A model generated the notes under the pieces. That model saw only the letters and a program-made list of their open reading frames with translations. It was not told the origin of the DNA and did no database searches. A stretch of 64,000 bases of DNA, taken from NCBI RefSeq assembly GCF_002278075.1, contig NZ_CP022989.1:3720001-3784000 (forward strand). Reading direction: 5' to 3'. The position numbers and the translations under genes are program-made. This DNA comes from Paraburkholderia aromaticivorans (lineage in GTDB: Bacteria > Pseudomonadota > Gammaproteobacteria > Burkholderiales > Burkholderiaceae). Below are positions 36,776-45,424 of the stretch, one piece after another; the first letter of the stretch is position 1; every line of letters begins with the position of its first letter.

Positions 36776-36839
36776 CATCTTATTGCCGGTGGTCGCACCT
36801 GAGCCGCACATAAAAAGCCGCACGCCCAGCGACTTCGCG

Positions 36840-36868
36840 ATTGTAGCCATTTTTCAGGACAAACGCAA
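36840..36868 (-). promoter_or_regulatory. Sigma-70 promoter of the rimP-nusA-infB operon
   Basis: Read on the minus strand: TTGCGT (36868-36863), 17-bp spacer, TACAAT (36845-36840). The predicted start near 36833 gives a leader of about 208 nt that contains the terminator at 36751-36775. The remaining gap up to the rluB stop (36869-37166) shows no gene. Confidence 0.7.
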
Positions 36869-37166
36869 ACCGCAAAGCGCCGCCCAATGCGCATTTCCGC
36901 TTGATTTGATGGGAATCTTTCAGCAATGTGGCGGCACTTCGGGCCTTTTGCAAGCACCCCGCGCCGCTGCGGATCCGCACGGAACGGGGCAGGCAAGTGA
37001 AATCTGCCCCCACTATGGGCCACACCGTGGTTTTATGCGCCGGACGAATTCGCAGGACACGAAACCCAAAGATCCCGATGCGCTCGTCGACCGACGATGA
37101 CGGTGGCTGGCGAAGATCGTCAAGGAACGATCAGCAGCCCGCCGCCATGCATAACTCGCTTACCGG

Positions 37167-39029
37167 TTACCGGCCGCGTGAACGGCCGCGCGGTGCGCCG
37201 CCGCCCCGATTGGCGCCGCCCGGACTGGCATTGCCGCCGCCCGCGCGGTTGGCGTTGCCGCCGCGATTGCCCGCCGGCCCGCGGTTACCGCCGCCGGTCC
37301 CGGCGCCCATCCCACCGCCGCCAGCCCGCTTGCCGCCGCCGGCCGCACGATTGCCGTTACCCGACGGTGCGCGATTGCCGTCGACTTCTCGCCCGCCGCG
37401 CGGGCCGCCAGCACCGCCGCCCATCGGGCCGCCGAGACCACCCGCGCCGCGGCCGGCGCCACGATTGCCGTAACCGCCACCGCCGAAGCCGCCGCCGCTC
37501 GCACCGCCGCCGAATCCGCCGCCCGCCGCACTGCGGCGGCCCTGGCCGCGCGGTTGCTGCTGCTCGAAACGGCTATGCGACATCAACACGGGTTCACGGT
37601 TGATGAAGCCCATCGACGTTTGCATCGGATCCGGCTGCTTACGCTCCGGGGCTTCCCGGCGGCTGCCCTTGTCTTCCGTCGGTGCCTTCAGACCCACCGC
37701 CGCCATCAGCGCGCGCACCTGGTTGTCTTCGAGCTCCTCCCAACGGCCGCGCTTGAGGCCCTTCGGCAGCGAAATCGGGCCGTGACGGGTACGGATCAGA
37801 CGGCTGACCATCAGGCCGGCCGCTTCGAACATACGACGCACTTCGCGGTTGCGCCCTTCGGCGAGCGCGACGTGATACCAGTGATTGGTGCCTTCGCCGC
37901 CGCCATCGCGAATACGCAGGAAATTCGCCGGACCGTCGTCCAGCTCGACGCCGTGCAGCAGCTTCTGACGCATGCCTTCCGCCAGTTCGCCGACCACCCG
38001 CACAGCATATTCACGCTCGACGCTATAACGCGGGTGCATGAACCGGTTCGCCAGATCGCCCGACGTGGTCAGCATCAGCAGACCTTCCGTGTTGAAGTCG
38101 AGACGGCCGACCGCAAGCCACTTGGCAGTTTTCATCGGCGGCAGTTTGTCGAACACCGAGGGACGGCCTTCCGGATCGGCATGGCTGACGATTTCGCCGG
38201 TCGGCTTGTGATAGAGCAGCACGCGCGGCGGCTTGTTGGCGAGCTTGCGCTTGACCGGCTTGCCATTGATGCGAACCTGGTCGGTCGGCATGATCCGCTG
38301 GCCGATGTGAGCCGGCTCGCCATTCACCGACACGCGGCCGGCGACGATCAGCTCTTCCATGTCGCGGCGCGAACCCATGCCGGCTTCGGCCAGCACCTTG
38401 TGCAGCTTCGGCGCGTCGTCGTCCGCGGCGAGCACGCGCTTGGGCGCGGCCGGCTTGCCACGACGGAGCATCGGAGCCCGCACGCCGCCGGTGGCGCTGT
38501 TGTCCGCGTCGAACGCGGGCGACGTCACGTACGAGAACAGGTCGTCCTGACCGGCTTCGGCCGCGACCGCCGGCGCTTCCGCGCCACGGCGGTTCTGACG
38601 CGGGCCGCCTTCGCGCGGCTGACGCTCGCGCTGGCCTTCACGAGGCGCGCCTTCACGCGGTGCGCCCTCGCGGCGCGCGCCGCCCGCATTGCGACGCGGC
38701 CCTTGACCCTTGGCGCCGGCATCCTTGCGCGGCATACGCACTTGCGCGACGACCTCGCCGTCCGGCGGCGCCTCGCCGACAACCGGCGCGTCCTGCGCGG
38801 GGCCGGCTTCGGCGCCCTTCGTCTTCCCGCCGGCGCGGCGACGCGCGATCAGGCTGCGCGGGCCGCGACGCAGGCCGCGGCGCGGACGGTCTTCACCGTC
38901 TGCTTCCGTGGTCTGCGCCGGGCGCTCGCCCTCGCCTGCCGACGCTTGCGTGGTGCGCGTTTCGTCAGCGCGAGCCGACGGCACGGCGCGCTCGGATTCG
39001 GACGAATCGGTGTCGTGGGTATGTGTCAA
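37167..39029 (-). CDS. rluB: 23S rRNA pseudouridine synthase RluB with long disordered flanks
   Basis: Modifies U2605 of 23S rRNA by analogy with E. coli RluB; 620 aa, about twice the usual length. Residues 1-205 are a charged Arg/Gly/Glu/Pro-rich extension. The S4 domain starts near [20 protein letters not shown] (209-228). The RsuA-type catalytic core contains [14 protein letters not shown] with nucleophile Asp311 and [27 protein letters not shown]. The last ~150 residues are an RGG/GGFGGG-type low-complexity tail. The start appears to be TTG at 39029 with GAGG five bases upstream; no ATG lies near. Follows scpB by 63 nt. Confidence 0.93.
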   Translation of the reverse strand: MTHTHDTDSSESERAVPSARADETRTTQASAGEGERPAQTTEADGEDRPRRGLRRGPRSLIARRRAGGKTKGAEAGPAQDAPVVGEAPPDGEVVAQVRMPRKDAGAKGQGPRRNAGGARREGAPREGAPREGQRERQPREGGPRQNRRGAEAPAVAAEAGQDDLFSYVTSPAFDADNSATGGVRAPMLRRGKPAAPKRVLAADDDAPKLHKVLAEAGMGSRRDMEELIVAGRVSVNGEPAHIGQRIMPTDQVRINGKPVKRKLANKPPRVLLYHKPTGEIVSHADPEGRPSVFDKLPPMKTAKWLAVGRLDFNTEGLLMLTTSGDLANRFMHPRYSVEREYAVRVVGELAEGMRQKLLHGVELDDGPANFLRIRDGGGEGTNHWYHVALAEGRNREVRRMFEAAGLMVSRLIRTRHGPISLPKGLKRGRWEELEDNQVRALMAAVGLKAPTEDKGSRREAPERKQPDPMQTSMGFINREPVLMSHSRFEQQQPRGQGRRSAAGGGFGGGASGGGFGGGGYGNRGAGRGAGGLGGPMGGGAGGPRGGREVDGNRAPSGNGNRAAGGGKRAGGGGMGAGTGGGNRGPAGNRGGNANRAGGGNASPGGANRGGGAPRGRSRGR

Positions 39030-39092
39030 AACAACCTCAAAATGTCAGGTCGCGCACGCCCGTTGCGGGCGTGGCAAAAAAGTTCGGTTACG

Positions 39093-40295
39093 TCAGGCGC
39101 TGCGCGACTCGGCTTCGTCGTCGGTCAGAATGCCTGCGTCCTGCGCCGCATCGCGGCGATCCTCAGGATCGCCGTGCGCCGCCTTGGTCGGGTTCGGCTC
39201 GGCGGCGTGCTCCGTATTGCGGAGTACGCCCGAGTCGTGCGCGGGTATTGCCGGATCGGTCTGGGAGACCGGATCGTGATTCTGTGCGGACCCGGCGGCG
39301 CCGGTCTGCGGTGCAACGTTTTCCACGTATGCCGTTTCAGCATGCTCGTGCGCAGACGGCGCGCCAGCGGCGTCCGCATGCGACCCGGATGCCGGTGCGA
39401 TTGCCACTGCACTGTCGGTCACTTCGGCCGTCGGTGCTGATTCCACCGGCTCCGCGTACTGTTTCTGAGACGTTTCGGCAAGTCCGTCAGCGATTTCCGT
39501 TCCCGGTGTTTCGCCGACGCGCTCGAACGGGCTGCCCCCGCCATGACCACCCGCGCCCGCCTCTGCGGAGTCGGGCGCAGGCGCCTCGCGCACCACCGGA
39601 GGAATAGCCTGCAGGTCGCCAGTGGCGGCCATGTCGACAATCGCATCCGCAGCAGCGCTTGCATCGACTGCGCCGGAATCATCCGGCTCTTCGGGCGCAC
39701 TCTCTTCGCCCGAGGCCAGCGTCTCGCCGGCATCGGCGAACTCGATTGCATGCTGGCCGAGCAGATCCGCGTTCAACTGCGCCGACGGATCCGCGAGCGG
39801 CGGCAATTCGTCGAGCGCTTTCAGCCCGAGGTCGTCGAGAAACTGCCGCGTAGTCGCGTACAGCGCGGGACGGCCCGGCACATCACGATGACCGATCACC
39901 TCGATCCAGTTGCGGTCTTCGAGCTGCTTGACGACCTGCGTATTCACGGTGACGCCGCGAATTTCTTCGATATCGCCCCGCGTGACCGGTTGCCGATAGG
40001 CAATGATCGCGAGCGTTTCGAGCACCGCGCGCGAATATTTCGGCGGTTTCTCAGGATGCAAGCGATCCAGATACGAACGCATTGCGGGCTTGCTTTGAAA
40101 CCGCCAGCCCGACGCCAGCCCGACCAACTCCACACCGCGCCCAGACCAATCCTGCTTGAGGTCTTCGAGCAAAGTCCGAACGGTGTCTGCCGACACGCCG
40201 TCGGCAAAGAGCTTGCGCAACTCGCCGAGCTTTAACGGCTCCTGCGCGCAGATCAAGGCAGTCTCGAGGACGATCTTCGCCTCTTGGGTATTCAT
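39093..40295 (-). CDS. scpB: Chromosome segregation and condensation protein ScpB, extended
   Basis: Kleisin-associated winged-helix subunit of the Smc-ScpAB condensin, 400 aa. The conserved part is residues 1-185: [56 protein letters not shown] and [30 protein letters not shown] motifs. Beyond residue 185 the protein is acidic, Ala/Pro/Glu-rich and without visible fold, doubling the usual length. It precedes rluB in the same direction, as in many proteobacteria. scpA is not in the window. Confidence 0.93.
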   Translation of the reverse strand: MNTQEAKIVLETALICAQEPLKLGELRKLFADGVSADTVRTLLEDLKQDWSGRGVELVGLASGWRFQSKPAMRSYLDRLHPEKPPKYSRAVLETLAIIAYRQPVTRGDIEEIRGVTVNTQVVKQLEDRNWIEVIGHRDVPGRPALYATTRQFLDDLGLKALDELPPLADPSAQLNADLLGQHAIEFADAGETLASGEESAPEEPDDSGAVDASAAADAIVDMAATGDLQAIPPVVREAPAPDSAEAGAGGHGGGSPFERVGETPGTEIADGLAETSQKQYAEPVESAPTAEVTDSAVAIAPASGSHADAAGAPSAHEHAETAYVENVAPQTGAAGSAQNHDPVSQTDPAIPAHDSGVLRNTEHAAEPNPTKAAHGDPEDRRDAAQDAGILTDDEAESRSA

Positions 40296-40665
40296 GCAGC
40301 TAGGTCAGACCCTGTGGTCAAAGAACCGGATCAAACAGACGATGTGGAACTGAAGACGCGCTCGCCCGATTCTGATCGGTCATATTGATGGGAGCACGCA
40401 CCGGGGGGAGGCGAAACAGACAATCGAACCAAACCCAGCCGGACGGAGCAGCGATATTCCTGAAAGGAACCGCGTGACTGAGCGCCATATTACGCAAAAA
40501 CAATCAGTGCGTAAAGATGAAATCCCCGGCGCATTTTCGGGGCTCGCCTAGGCGGGCGTGCTTTAGCGAAAAAGCAGGCTCAATTGGTCAGAAACCGGCT
40601 TTCTTCGCTCGTTCTTCGCCGGATTGGCTCGATCGCTGCGCGCCGCCAACTTTTCGGCCCTGCCC
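40296..40665. other. Intergenic region upstream of scpB
   Basis: 370 bp. It should contain the scpB promoter near its left end and the 3' region of the aminotransferase transcript at its right end. An imperfect palindrome around GCCTAGGC (near 40549) is the only structure noticed. No gene is supported. Confidence 0.4.
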
Positions 40666-41892
40666 TCAGCGGGCCGGCGCGTGGTGCGCGAGGAACCGCT
40701 TCAGACGCTCGACGCCCGCGTCCAGCCGCGCCGTGTCGCAGGCATAGCACCAGCGCACGAAGCCCTCGCCTTGCGGACCGAAAGCGCTGCCCGGCGCTAC
40801 GCCGAGTCCCACCTCACGGACCATCGCCTTGCATAACTCCAGACTGTGCGAGGCGCCCGGCATCGAGAAAAACAGATACATCGCGCCGGGCGGCGCCTTG
40901 ACGTCGACTCCGGGCACGGCGCAGAGCGCGCGCACCAGATGGTCGCGCGACGCCTTCAACTCCAGCACCAATTCCTGTGTAAAGGCTTCACCCTGCTCGA
41001 TGGCCGCGATGCCCGCGTGCTGAACGAACGCCGGCGCGCACGAGGTGTTGTACTCGACGAGCTTGCCGAGATCGTCCATCAGCGAGGTGGGCGCGACGAT
41101 CCAGCCGAGCCGCCAGCCTGTCATCAACCACGCCTTCGAAAAGGAATTCACGCAGATCACGCGTTCGTCGCGCGCGGCCAGATCGAGGAATGACGGTGCG
41201 GTGATCGAGGTCGCGCCCGCCGTGCCCTGATCGGCTTCGGCGTAATAGAGGCGCTCGTAGACCTCGTCCGCCACGATCCAGATACCGTGGCGCCGGCAAT
41301 GCGCCAGCACGGCGCGCTGCTCGTCGCGACTCATCACCCAGCCGGTCGGGTTGTTGGGCGAATTGATCAGCAGCATTTTCGTGTCGGACGTCAGCGCCGC
41401 CAGCAAGTGCTGGAGGTCCAGCTGCCAGCCGTGCTCTCCGTAGTCCAGTGCGACGGTTTCCACGTGCGCGCCGAGAATCTTCGGAATCTCGACGAGGTTC
41501 GGCCAGAGCGGCGTGACCGCGACGACGCGGTCGCCCGCGCCCACCACGAGTTGTGCCGCGAGCATCAGCGCATTGACGCCGGCGCTCGTGACCGCGATGT
41601 GCTCGGGCGACGTCGCGCCGTGAAGCTTGCTGACATAGCCCGCCAACGCGGCGCGCAGCGGTGCGATGCCCAGGTTGTGCGTGTAGAACGTCGCGCCCGC
41701 GGCCAGCGAAGCGCTAGCGGCGTCGCGGATAAAGGCCGGCGTGACGCGGTCGGACTCGCCGAACCAGAACGGCAGGACGTCGTCGACGCCGAAACCGGCG
41801 TTGGCGACTTCACGGATCTGCGAAGGACGCAGGGCGCGCACGGCGTCGCGCGCGTTGGGGGTAGATGGCACAGACAGATCCGATTCGCTCAT
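40666..41892 (-). CDS. PLP-dependent aminotransferase, class I/II
   Basis: Fold-type I aminotransferase, 408 aa, soluble. The PLP lysine is K253 in VNSFSKAWLMTGWRLGW; NSPNNPTG at 177-184 and VADEVYERLYY are conserved. FYTHNLGIAPLRAALAGYV matches the substrate-loop region of aspartate/aromatic-type enzymes. The conserved Arg for the carboxylate lies in the C-terminal FVRWCYACD. Substrate cannot be told from sequence. The start is preceded by a 380-bp gap carrying a heptamer array, with lysR farther upstream on the same strand. Confidence 0.92.
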   Translation of the reverse strand: MSESDLSVPSTPNARDAVRALRPSQIREVANAGFGVDDVLPFWFGESDRVTPAFIRDAASASLAAGATFYTHNLGIAPLRAALAGYVSKLHGATSPEHIAVTSAGVNALMLAAQLVVGAGDRVVAVTPLWPNLVEIPKILGAHVETVALDYGEHGWQLDLQHLLAALTSDTKMLLINSPNNPTGWVMSRDEQRAVLAHCRRHGIWIVADEVYERLYYAEADQGTAGATSITAPSFLDLAARDERVICVNSFSKAWLMTGWRLGWIVAPTSLMDDLGKLVEYNTSCAPAFVQHAGIAAIEQGEAFTQELVLELKASRDHLVRALCAVPGVDVKAPPGAMYLFFSMPGASHSLELCKAMVREVGLGVAPGSAFGPQGEGFVRWCYACDTARLDAGVERLKRFLAHHAPAR

Positions 41893-42104
41893 CGAGGCAT
41901 CCAGACGGGTGGGGGCATGAACTGAAGTTCAGCGGAGGCGCTAGTTTAGCTTGGCGCTACTTTTCGGTGCGGCGAAGTCAACGAACCAGCAAGCGTGACT
42001 GAACCTGGCCGGGTGATTGGTCGAGAACGGGCTGGGGTCGGGCGACTTGGCTGGACGGCAAAAAAACCCGTGCTCGTCGCTCGGTCGCTCTTCGGTCCTG
42101 CCGT

Positions 42105-42248
42105 CGTCTGCCGTCTGCCGTCTGCCGTCTGCCGTCTGCCGTCTGCCGTCTGCCGTCTGCCGTCTGCCGTCTGCCGTCTGCCGTCTGCCGTCTGCCGTCT
42201 GCCGTCTGCCGTCTGCCGTCTGCCGTCTGCCGTCTGCCGTCTGCCGTC
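42105..42248. repeat. 7-bp tandem repeat (GTCTGCC)n, about 20 copies
   Basis: An uninterrupted array of 144 bp, 20.6 copies of GTCTGCC (GGCAGAC on the minus strand), between lysR and the aminotransferase. All six frames are open through it because 7 is not a multiple of 3 and no frame meets a stop, giving false ORFs (ADGRRQT repeats). Such arrays are prone to slippage and copy-number variation. Confidence 0.97.
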
Positions 42249-42273
42249 CAACGAGCATGCAGCCTCTTCGTCA

Positions 42274-43176
42274 TTAACTCAAATCCTCCGCTCGCCCCGG
42301 CAGTTGGTGAATCAATCCCCACACCGCCTCCGCTGCCGGCGAGAGCGAGCGGTCGCGCCGCCGCACCAGTTCGACCGTGCGCTCCGCGCGCGGCACGAGC
42401 GGCCGGGCCACCAGCGAGGCGCCCGCCGGCAGCGGCAATGCCAGCCACGGCAGCACGCTCACGCCGATGCCTGCCTCGACCAGCCCAAAAACGGTCGCGG
42501 AATGCCCCAGCTCCTGCACCACCGCGGCGCTTACGCCGTATTCCTGCATCACTGCATCGATGATCGGCCGGCTACCCGACGCGTAATCGAGCATCACGAG
42601 CTGCTGGCCTTCCAGATCCGTCCACGCCACCCTTTCCCGTGACGTCAACGGGTGATCGTTACGCATAACGAGGCAGAATGAATCCGTCATCAGTGGCTCG
42701 CTGAGCAGATCGTCGGCGGTGAACGGGCCGATGATCACGCCGAAGTCGACCTCGCCCGACTTCACCTTGCGCACCACGTCGCTCTGCACGTCGTCGCGCA
42801 AACCCAGCACGATGTAGGGAAACTGCTCCCCGCACGCGGCCACCACGCGCGGCATGAGCCGGCACGCCACTGTCGGGCTGGCGGCCACCACCACGCGCCC
42901 GCGGCGCTGCTCGCCGATTTCGCGGATCTCGCGCAGCGCGTCGTCCAGATCCGATAACAGACGCGACACGCTCGACACGAGGTTGCCGCCGACATCCGTC
43001 AGTTGCACCTCCCGGGTGGTGCGGTCGATCAGCTTCAGGCCGATCTCGCCCTCCAGTTCGCGCACGCAGCGGCTAACCGCCGACTGCGTCAGGCCGATCT
43101 CATCGCCGGCCCGGCTGAAACTCTGCAGACGGGCCACCTCGATGAAAACCCTGAGCTGGCGTAGCGTGACATTCAT
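42274..43176 (-). CDS. LysR family transcriptional regulator
   Basis: 300 aa. N-terminal winged helix-turn-helix: MNVTLRQLRVFIEVARLQSFSRAGDEIGLTQSAVSRCVRELEGEIGLKLIDRTTREVQLTDVG, a textbook LysR start. The effector domain (about 90-295) begins GRVVVAASPTVACRLMPRVV. Such proteins bind small acidic or aromatic co-inducers. The nearest gene on the same strand is the aminotransferase 380 bp away; the divergent neighbour is the DUF4096 gene. Target and ligand unknown. Confidence 0.95.
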   Translation of the reverse strand: MNVTLRQLRVFIEVARLQSFSRAGDEIGLTQSAVSRCVRELEGEIGLKLIDRTTREVQLTDVGGNLVSSVSRLLSDLDDALREIREIGEQRRGRVVVAASPTVACRLMPRVVAACGEQFPYIVLGLRDDVQSDVVRKVKSGEVDFGVIIGPFTADDLLSEPLMTDSFCLVMRNDHPLTSRERVAWTDLEGQQLVMLDYASGSRPIIDAVMQEYGVSAAVVQELGHSATVFGLVEAGIGVSVLPWLALPLPAGASLVARPLVPRAERTVELVRRRDRSLSPAAEAVWGLIHQLPGRAEDLS

Positions 43177-43419
43177 TTACCAACCTCATCAATTGCCCCA
43201 TTTGATGCGCATTGTAAGGCGAAAGTCAACGGCCTATTCGCTTTTAGCAATCGCGCTGCAATGCAGCAATAAGGCGCAAACGCACGCTGGCCGGGCTTGA
43301 TTGCACAAGATTGGTGATTGTCCCGATTTGCGAGATGGGTTTTTTGGATTCTTATACGCCCCTAGCTAGCGCCCGCGCTGGCCCGCTGTCATGGGGCTTT
43401 CAGGCGGTTGGACTCAACG
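43177..43419. other. Region between lysR and the sigma-54-like promoter
   Basis: 243 bp without a gene, relatively AT-rich near lysR. GCTGCA-A-TGCAGC at 43255-43267 is a 13-bp palindrome about 165 bp upstream of the sigma-54-like promoter and 80 bp upstream of lysR; it may serve either gene. Confidence 0.45.
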
Positions 43420-43435
43420 TGGCACACTTCCTGCA
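43420..43435 (+). promoter_or_regulatory. Sigma-54-like promoter upstream of the second DUF4096 gene
   Basis: TGGCACACTTCCTGCA keeps the invariant GG (43421-43422) and GC (43433-43434) at correct -24/-12 spacing and matches most consensus positions. The expected start near 43447 gives a leader of about 135 nt that includes a 12-codon frame (ATG 43440) before the DUF4096 gene. Confidence 0.6.
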
Positions 43436-43582
43436 TTTACATGCACACAAGGGTCGGCGCCATGATTCTGACTGCATAGCAGACCGTGGCAAGCCCGACC
43501 CTCCTTGGCACTCGCCTATCGAGTGCATGGAGAGTGCGCGGCGCGGGGCAGCGCACCGGAGTTAGCTTCGCTGAGGTGAAAC

Positions 43583-43984
43583 ATGATGCTGTTCGACGAT
43601 TTGAGAGACAACGAGTGGGCGCTGGTCGAGGCGTTGTTCTGTGCGGAGCCAGCACGGAGCGAACGGCGCGGTCGGCCACGCGTGGAAGCGCGCGCGGTTG
43701 TCAACGCCGTGCTGTGGGTGCTGTCGACGGGTGAAGGCTGGTCCAAACTGCCGGGCCGCTATCCGTCGCCGCCGACGTGCCGCCGTCGCTTCGACGAGTG
43801 GCAAGCCGATGGTACGCTCGCCGAAATAGTTAAGCGACTCGGCACGAGCGGTCGTGAAATTTCGCTGCGCGGCCGGATCGGCGCAACCGCAGCCAAACCG
43901 CCGGCACCGCCGAGCCGTGACCGCCTGCGCGGCGCATTCTGGACCAATCCGGAATCGTGGCGCGCTCCGGTCAAGATGGCCTGA
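43583..43984 (+). CDS. Standalone DUF4096 (IS402-like) protein, second copy
   Basis: A 133-aa protein matching the N-terminal domain of IS402-type transposases: LRDNEWALVEALF, RGRPRVEARAVVNAVLWVLSTGEGWSKLPGRYPSPPTCRRRFDEW. The remaining ~45 residues are Pro/Arg-rich with no DDE motif. GAGGTGAAAC precedes the first of two ATGs. It shares the domain and overall plan with the 13279-13728 protein but little similarity in the tail. No IS ends were found. The upstream sigma-54-like promoter supports a regulated host gene. Annotation pipelines would call it a transposase; a DNA-binding role is inference. Confidence 0.8.
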   Translation: MMLFDDLRDNEWALVEALFCAEPARSERRGRPRVEARAVVNAVLWVLSTGEGWSKLPGRYPSPPTCRRRFDEWQADGTLAEIVKRLGTSGREISLRGRIGATAAKPPAPPSRDRLRGAFWTNPESWRAPVKMA

Positions 43985-44142
43985 CGCGAACTGTTTGACC
44001 TCCGGGCGCTTACGGGCGCCCGGCTTCGATCCGATCCAGGTCGCCGCGCGCCGCGTGTCGACGCTCGCCGAATCTGTCATGGGCACCGCTGTCCGGCGCG
44101 CCCAACGCAGTCGTCCCCTCCTGTTACACCCAGCCTGCCTGT

Positions 44143-44170
44143 GCGCTGCTTCAGTCGTCTGAAGCAGCGC
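44143..44170. other. 12-bp perfect hairpin
   Basis: GCGCTGCTTCAG (44143-44154) and CTGAAGCAGCGC (44159-44170) enclose TCGT. It lies between the DUF4096 gene and the small secreted protein gene. No T tract on either side. The rest of 43985-44285 shows no gene. Confidence 0.55.
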
Positions 44171-44285
44171 GATAGTTGCGGGTGAAACATCCATTTACTA
44201 TTACTTACAGCGCGCTTTCGCGACTGGGCATACCTTATGTCTATGCAAACAGGCCTTGAGTCCATCGGCTTGACGGGAGCTCAGC

Positions 44286-44540
44286 ATGAAAACAATGTCA
44301 CTGCTTCTGTGCGGCATTGTCGTTTCATCAATGGCCGCACCGGCGCTCGCACAGCAGCGCCAACAGGCTTGGAACTGGCGGCCGGATCGTCCGGCCACCA
44401 TCGAAGCCTGGCAGCAAAGCGATGCGCGTGCCCGCGACTTCACGCCGCCGGCGCCGCGCGGCGACCTGCGCGGCGATATCGCCAGTAACGTGCGGGCCCG
44501 GCCGGACGCGCCTCGCCAGGATCCGGCGCGCCGGCATTAG
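44286..44540 (+). CDS. Small secreted protein of unknown function
   Basis: 84 aa. Signal peptide MKTMSLLLCGIVVSSMAAPALAQ with probable cleavage after ALA. The mature ~60 residues are Arg/Pro/Ala/Gln-rich (WNWRPDRPATIEAWQQSDARARDF, PPAPRGDLRGDI) and look disordered. GGGAG precedes the ATG and an intrinsic terminator follows, so it forms a monocistronic unit. Not recognised. Confidence 0.7.
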   Translation: MKTMSLLLCGIVVSSMAAPALAQQRQQAWNWRPDRPATIEAWQQSDARARDFTPPAPRGDLRGDIASNVRARPDAPRQDPARRH

Positions 44541-44680
44541 GCGGGTTCGGTGCGCGCAGCGGTTCGCCGCGCCGCTCGACAGCGGAGATCGCGCAGATTG
44601 GCTGATCGGGGGAACCACCCCGCGTTCTGGGAGTCTGATTGAACGCCATTAGCACAGCGTGGCAGTAGTAATTCCGGTAC

Positions 44681-44712
44681 GCCCGTATCCTCGCGATACG
44701 GGCTTTTTTTTG
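44681..44712 (+). terminator. Intrinsic terminator
   Basis: GCCCGTATC (44681-44689), loop CTCGC, GATACGGGC (44695-44703), then nine T. It ends the transcript of the small secreted protein 140 nt upstream. Confidence 0.92.
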
Positions 44713-44905
44713 CGCCTCTCCTGCGGCCAAGGCATGCGGCGCGTGCGAGCAGAACGCCCGCGCTCATCCACGAAGGCGGGGCGGGCGCGGGCGGAGCCCG
44801 CGTCACGTCAGGTGTAATGAGGAAGCAGAGGGATGCGGCAATGAAATCACCACCAGCCGCGTCGAGCGGCCGGGGAGATCACGCGAGCCTGCCAGCCAGC
44901 CGGAC

Positions 44906-45229
44906 CTAGGGCCGGACTTCGAGCGCGGCGGTGGGCCGCGTGTCGGCTGTGGCGACGACGTAGTCGTTCATTCGCTGCGCGGTCCAACTGAGCAAGCGCT
45001 CGTCGTGTGCGAGCCGCGCGAACTCCGCTCTGCCCCGTTCAGTGAGCACAGCGATATCGACCGGTGCATGAAAACCGGGAGCCGGTGCGACAGTGCGCTG
45101 CCGCACGGTGTCCATCAAGCCTAATGCGCGAAGATATTGGAAGACGCCTGGCCTTCTGGCCCATGGGACCTGGCGATATTGCGCCCGCCGCAGCGCTTCA
45201 AGTACCGCTTCGTTGGAATACGTGGTCAT
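44906..45229 (-). CDS. Conserved hypothetical protein, 107 aa
   Basis: Small soluble protein starting MTTYSNEAVLEALRRAQYRQVPWARRPGVFQYLRALGLMD. The pattern of helices followed by VDIAVLTERGRAEFARLA resembles the wing and end of a winged-helix domain, but this is weak. GAAGTGAG precedes the start. The minus-strand gene is flanked by unrelated plus-strand genes. Not recognised. Confidence 0.6.
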   Translation of the reverse strand: MTTYSNEAVLEALRRAQYRQVPWARRPGVFQYLRALGLMDTVRQRTVAPAPGFHAPVDIAVLTERGRAEFARLAHDERLLSWTAQRMNDYVVATADTRPTAALEVRP

Positions 45230-45424
45230 CTCACTTCTTTCTTAAAGTGCAGCTATGACACATCCATGCCCAACACGTCACCGCGCCACCAGCGACGCGC
45301 GTAGCACCCGCCCTTGGCTGGAAGCTGGCCGCAATCTTGCAGCCGAATTCCGCCAGGTGCTGCCTGGTCTCGTTTCGGAACCCCCGTCTGAACGGCATGT
45401 TAGCGTTCTGTCCGCGAGCCGACG

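Noticed and set aside
36869..37166. A tRNA or small gene between rluB and the rimP promoter
   Set aside because: No cloverleaf-like arms or supported ORF could be found on either strand.
42105..42248. Open reading frames on both strands encoding ADGRRQT or VCRLPSA repeats
   Set aside because: They are produced by the 7-bp repeat, which leaves every frame open; no ribosome-binding site or homologous domain supports them.
42105..42248. Possible CRISPR array
   Set aside because: Units are 7 bp with no spacers; it is a simple tandem repeat.
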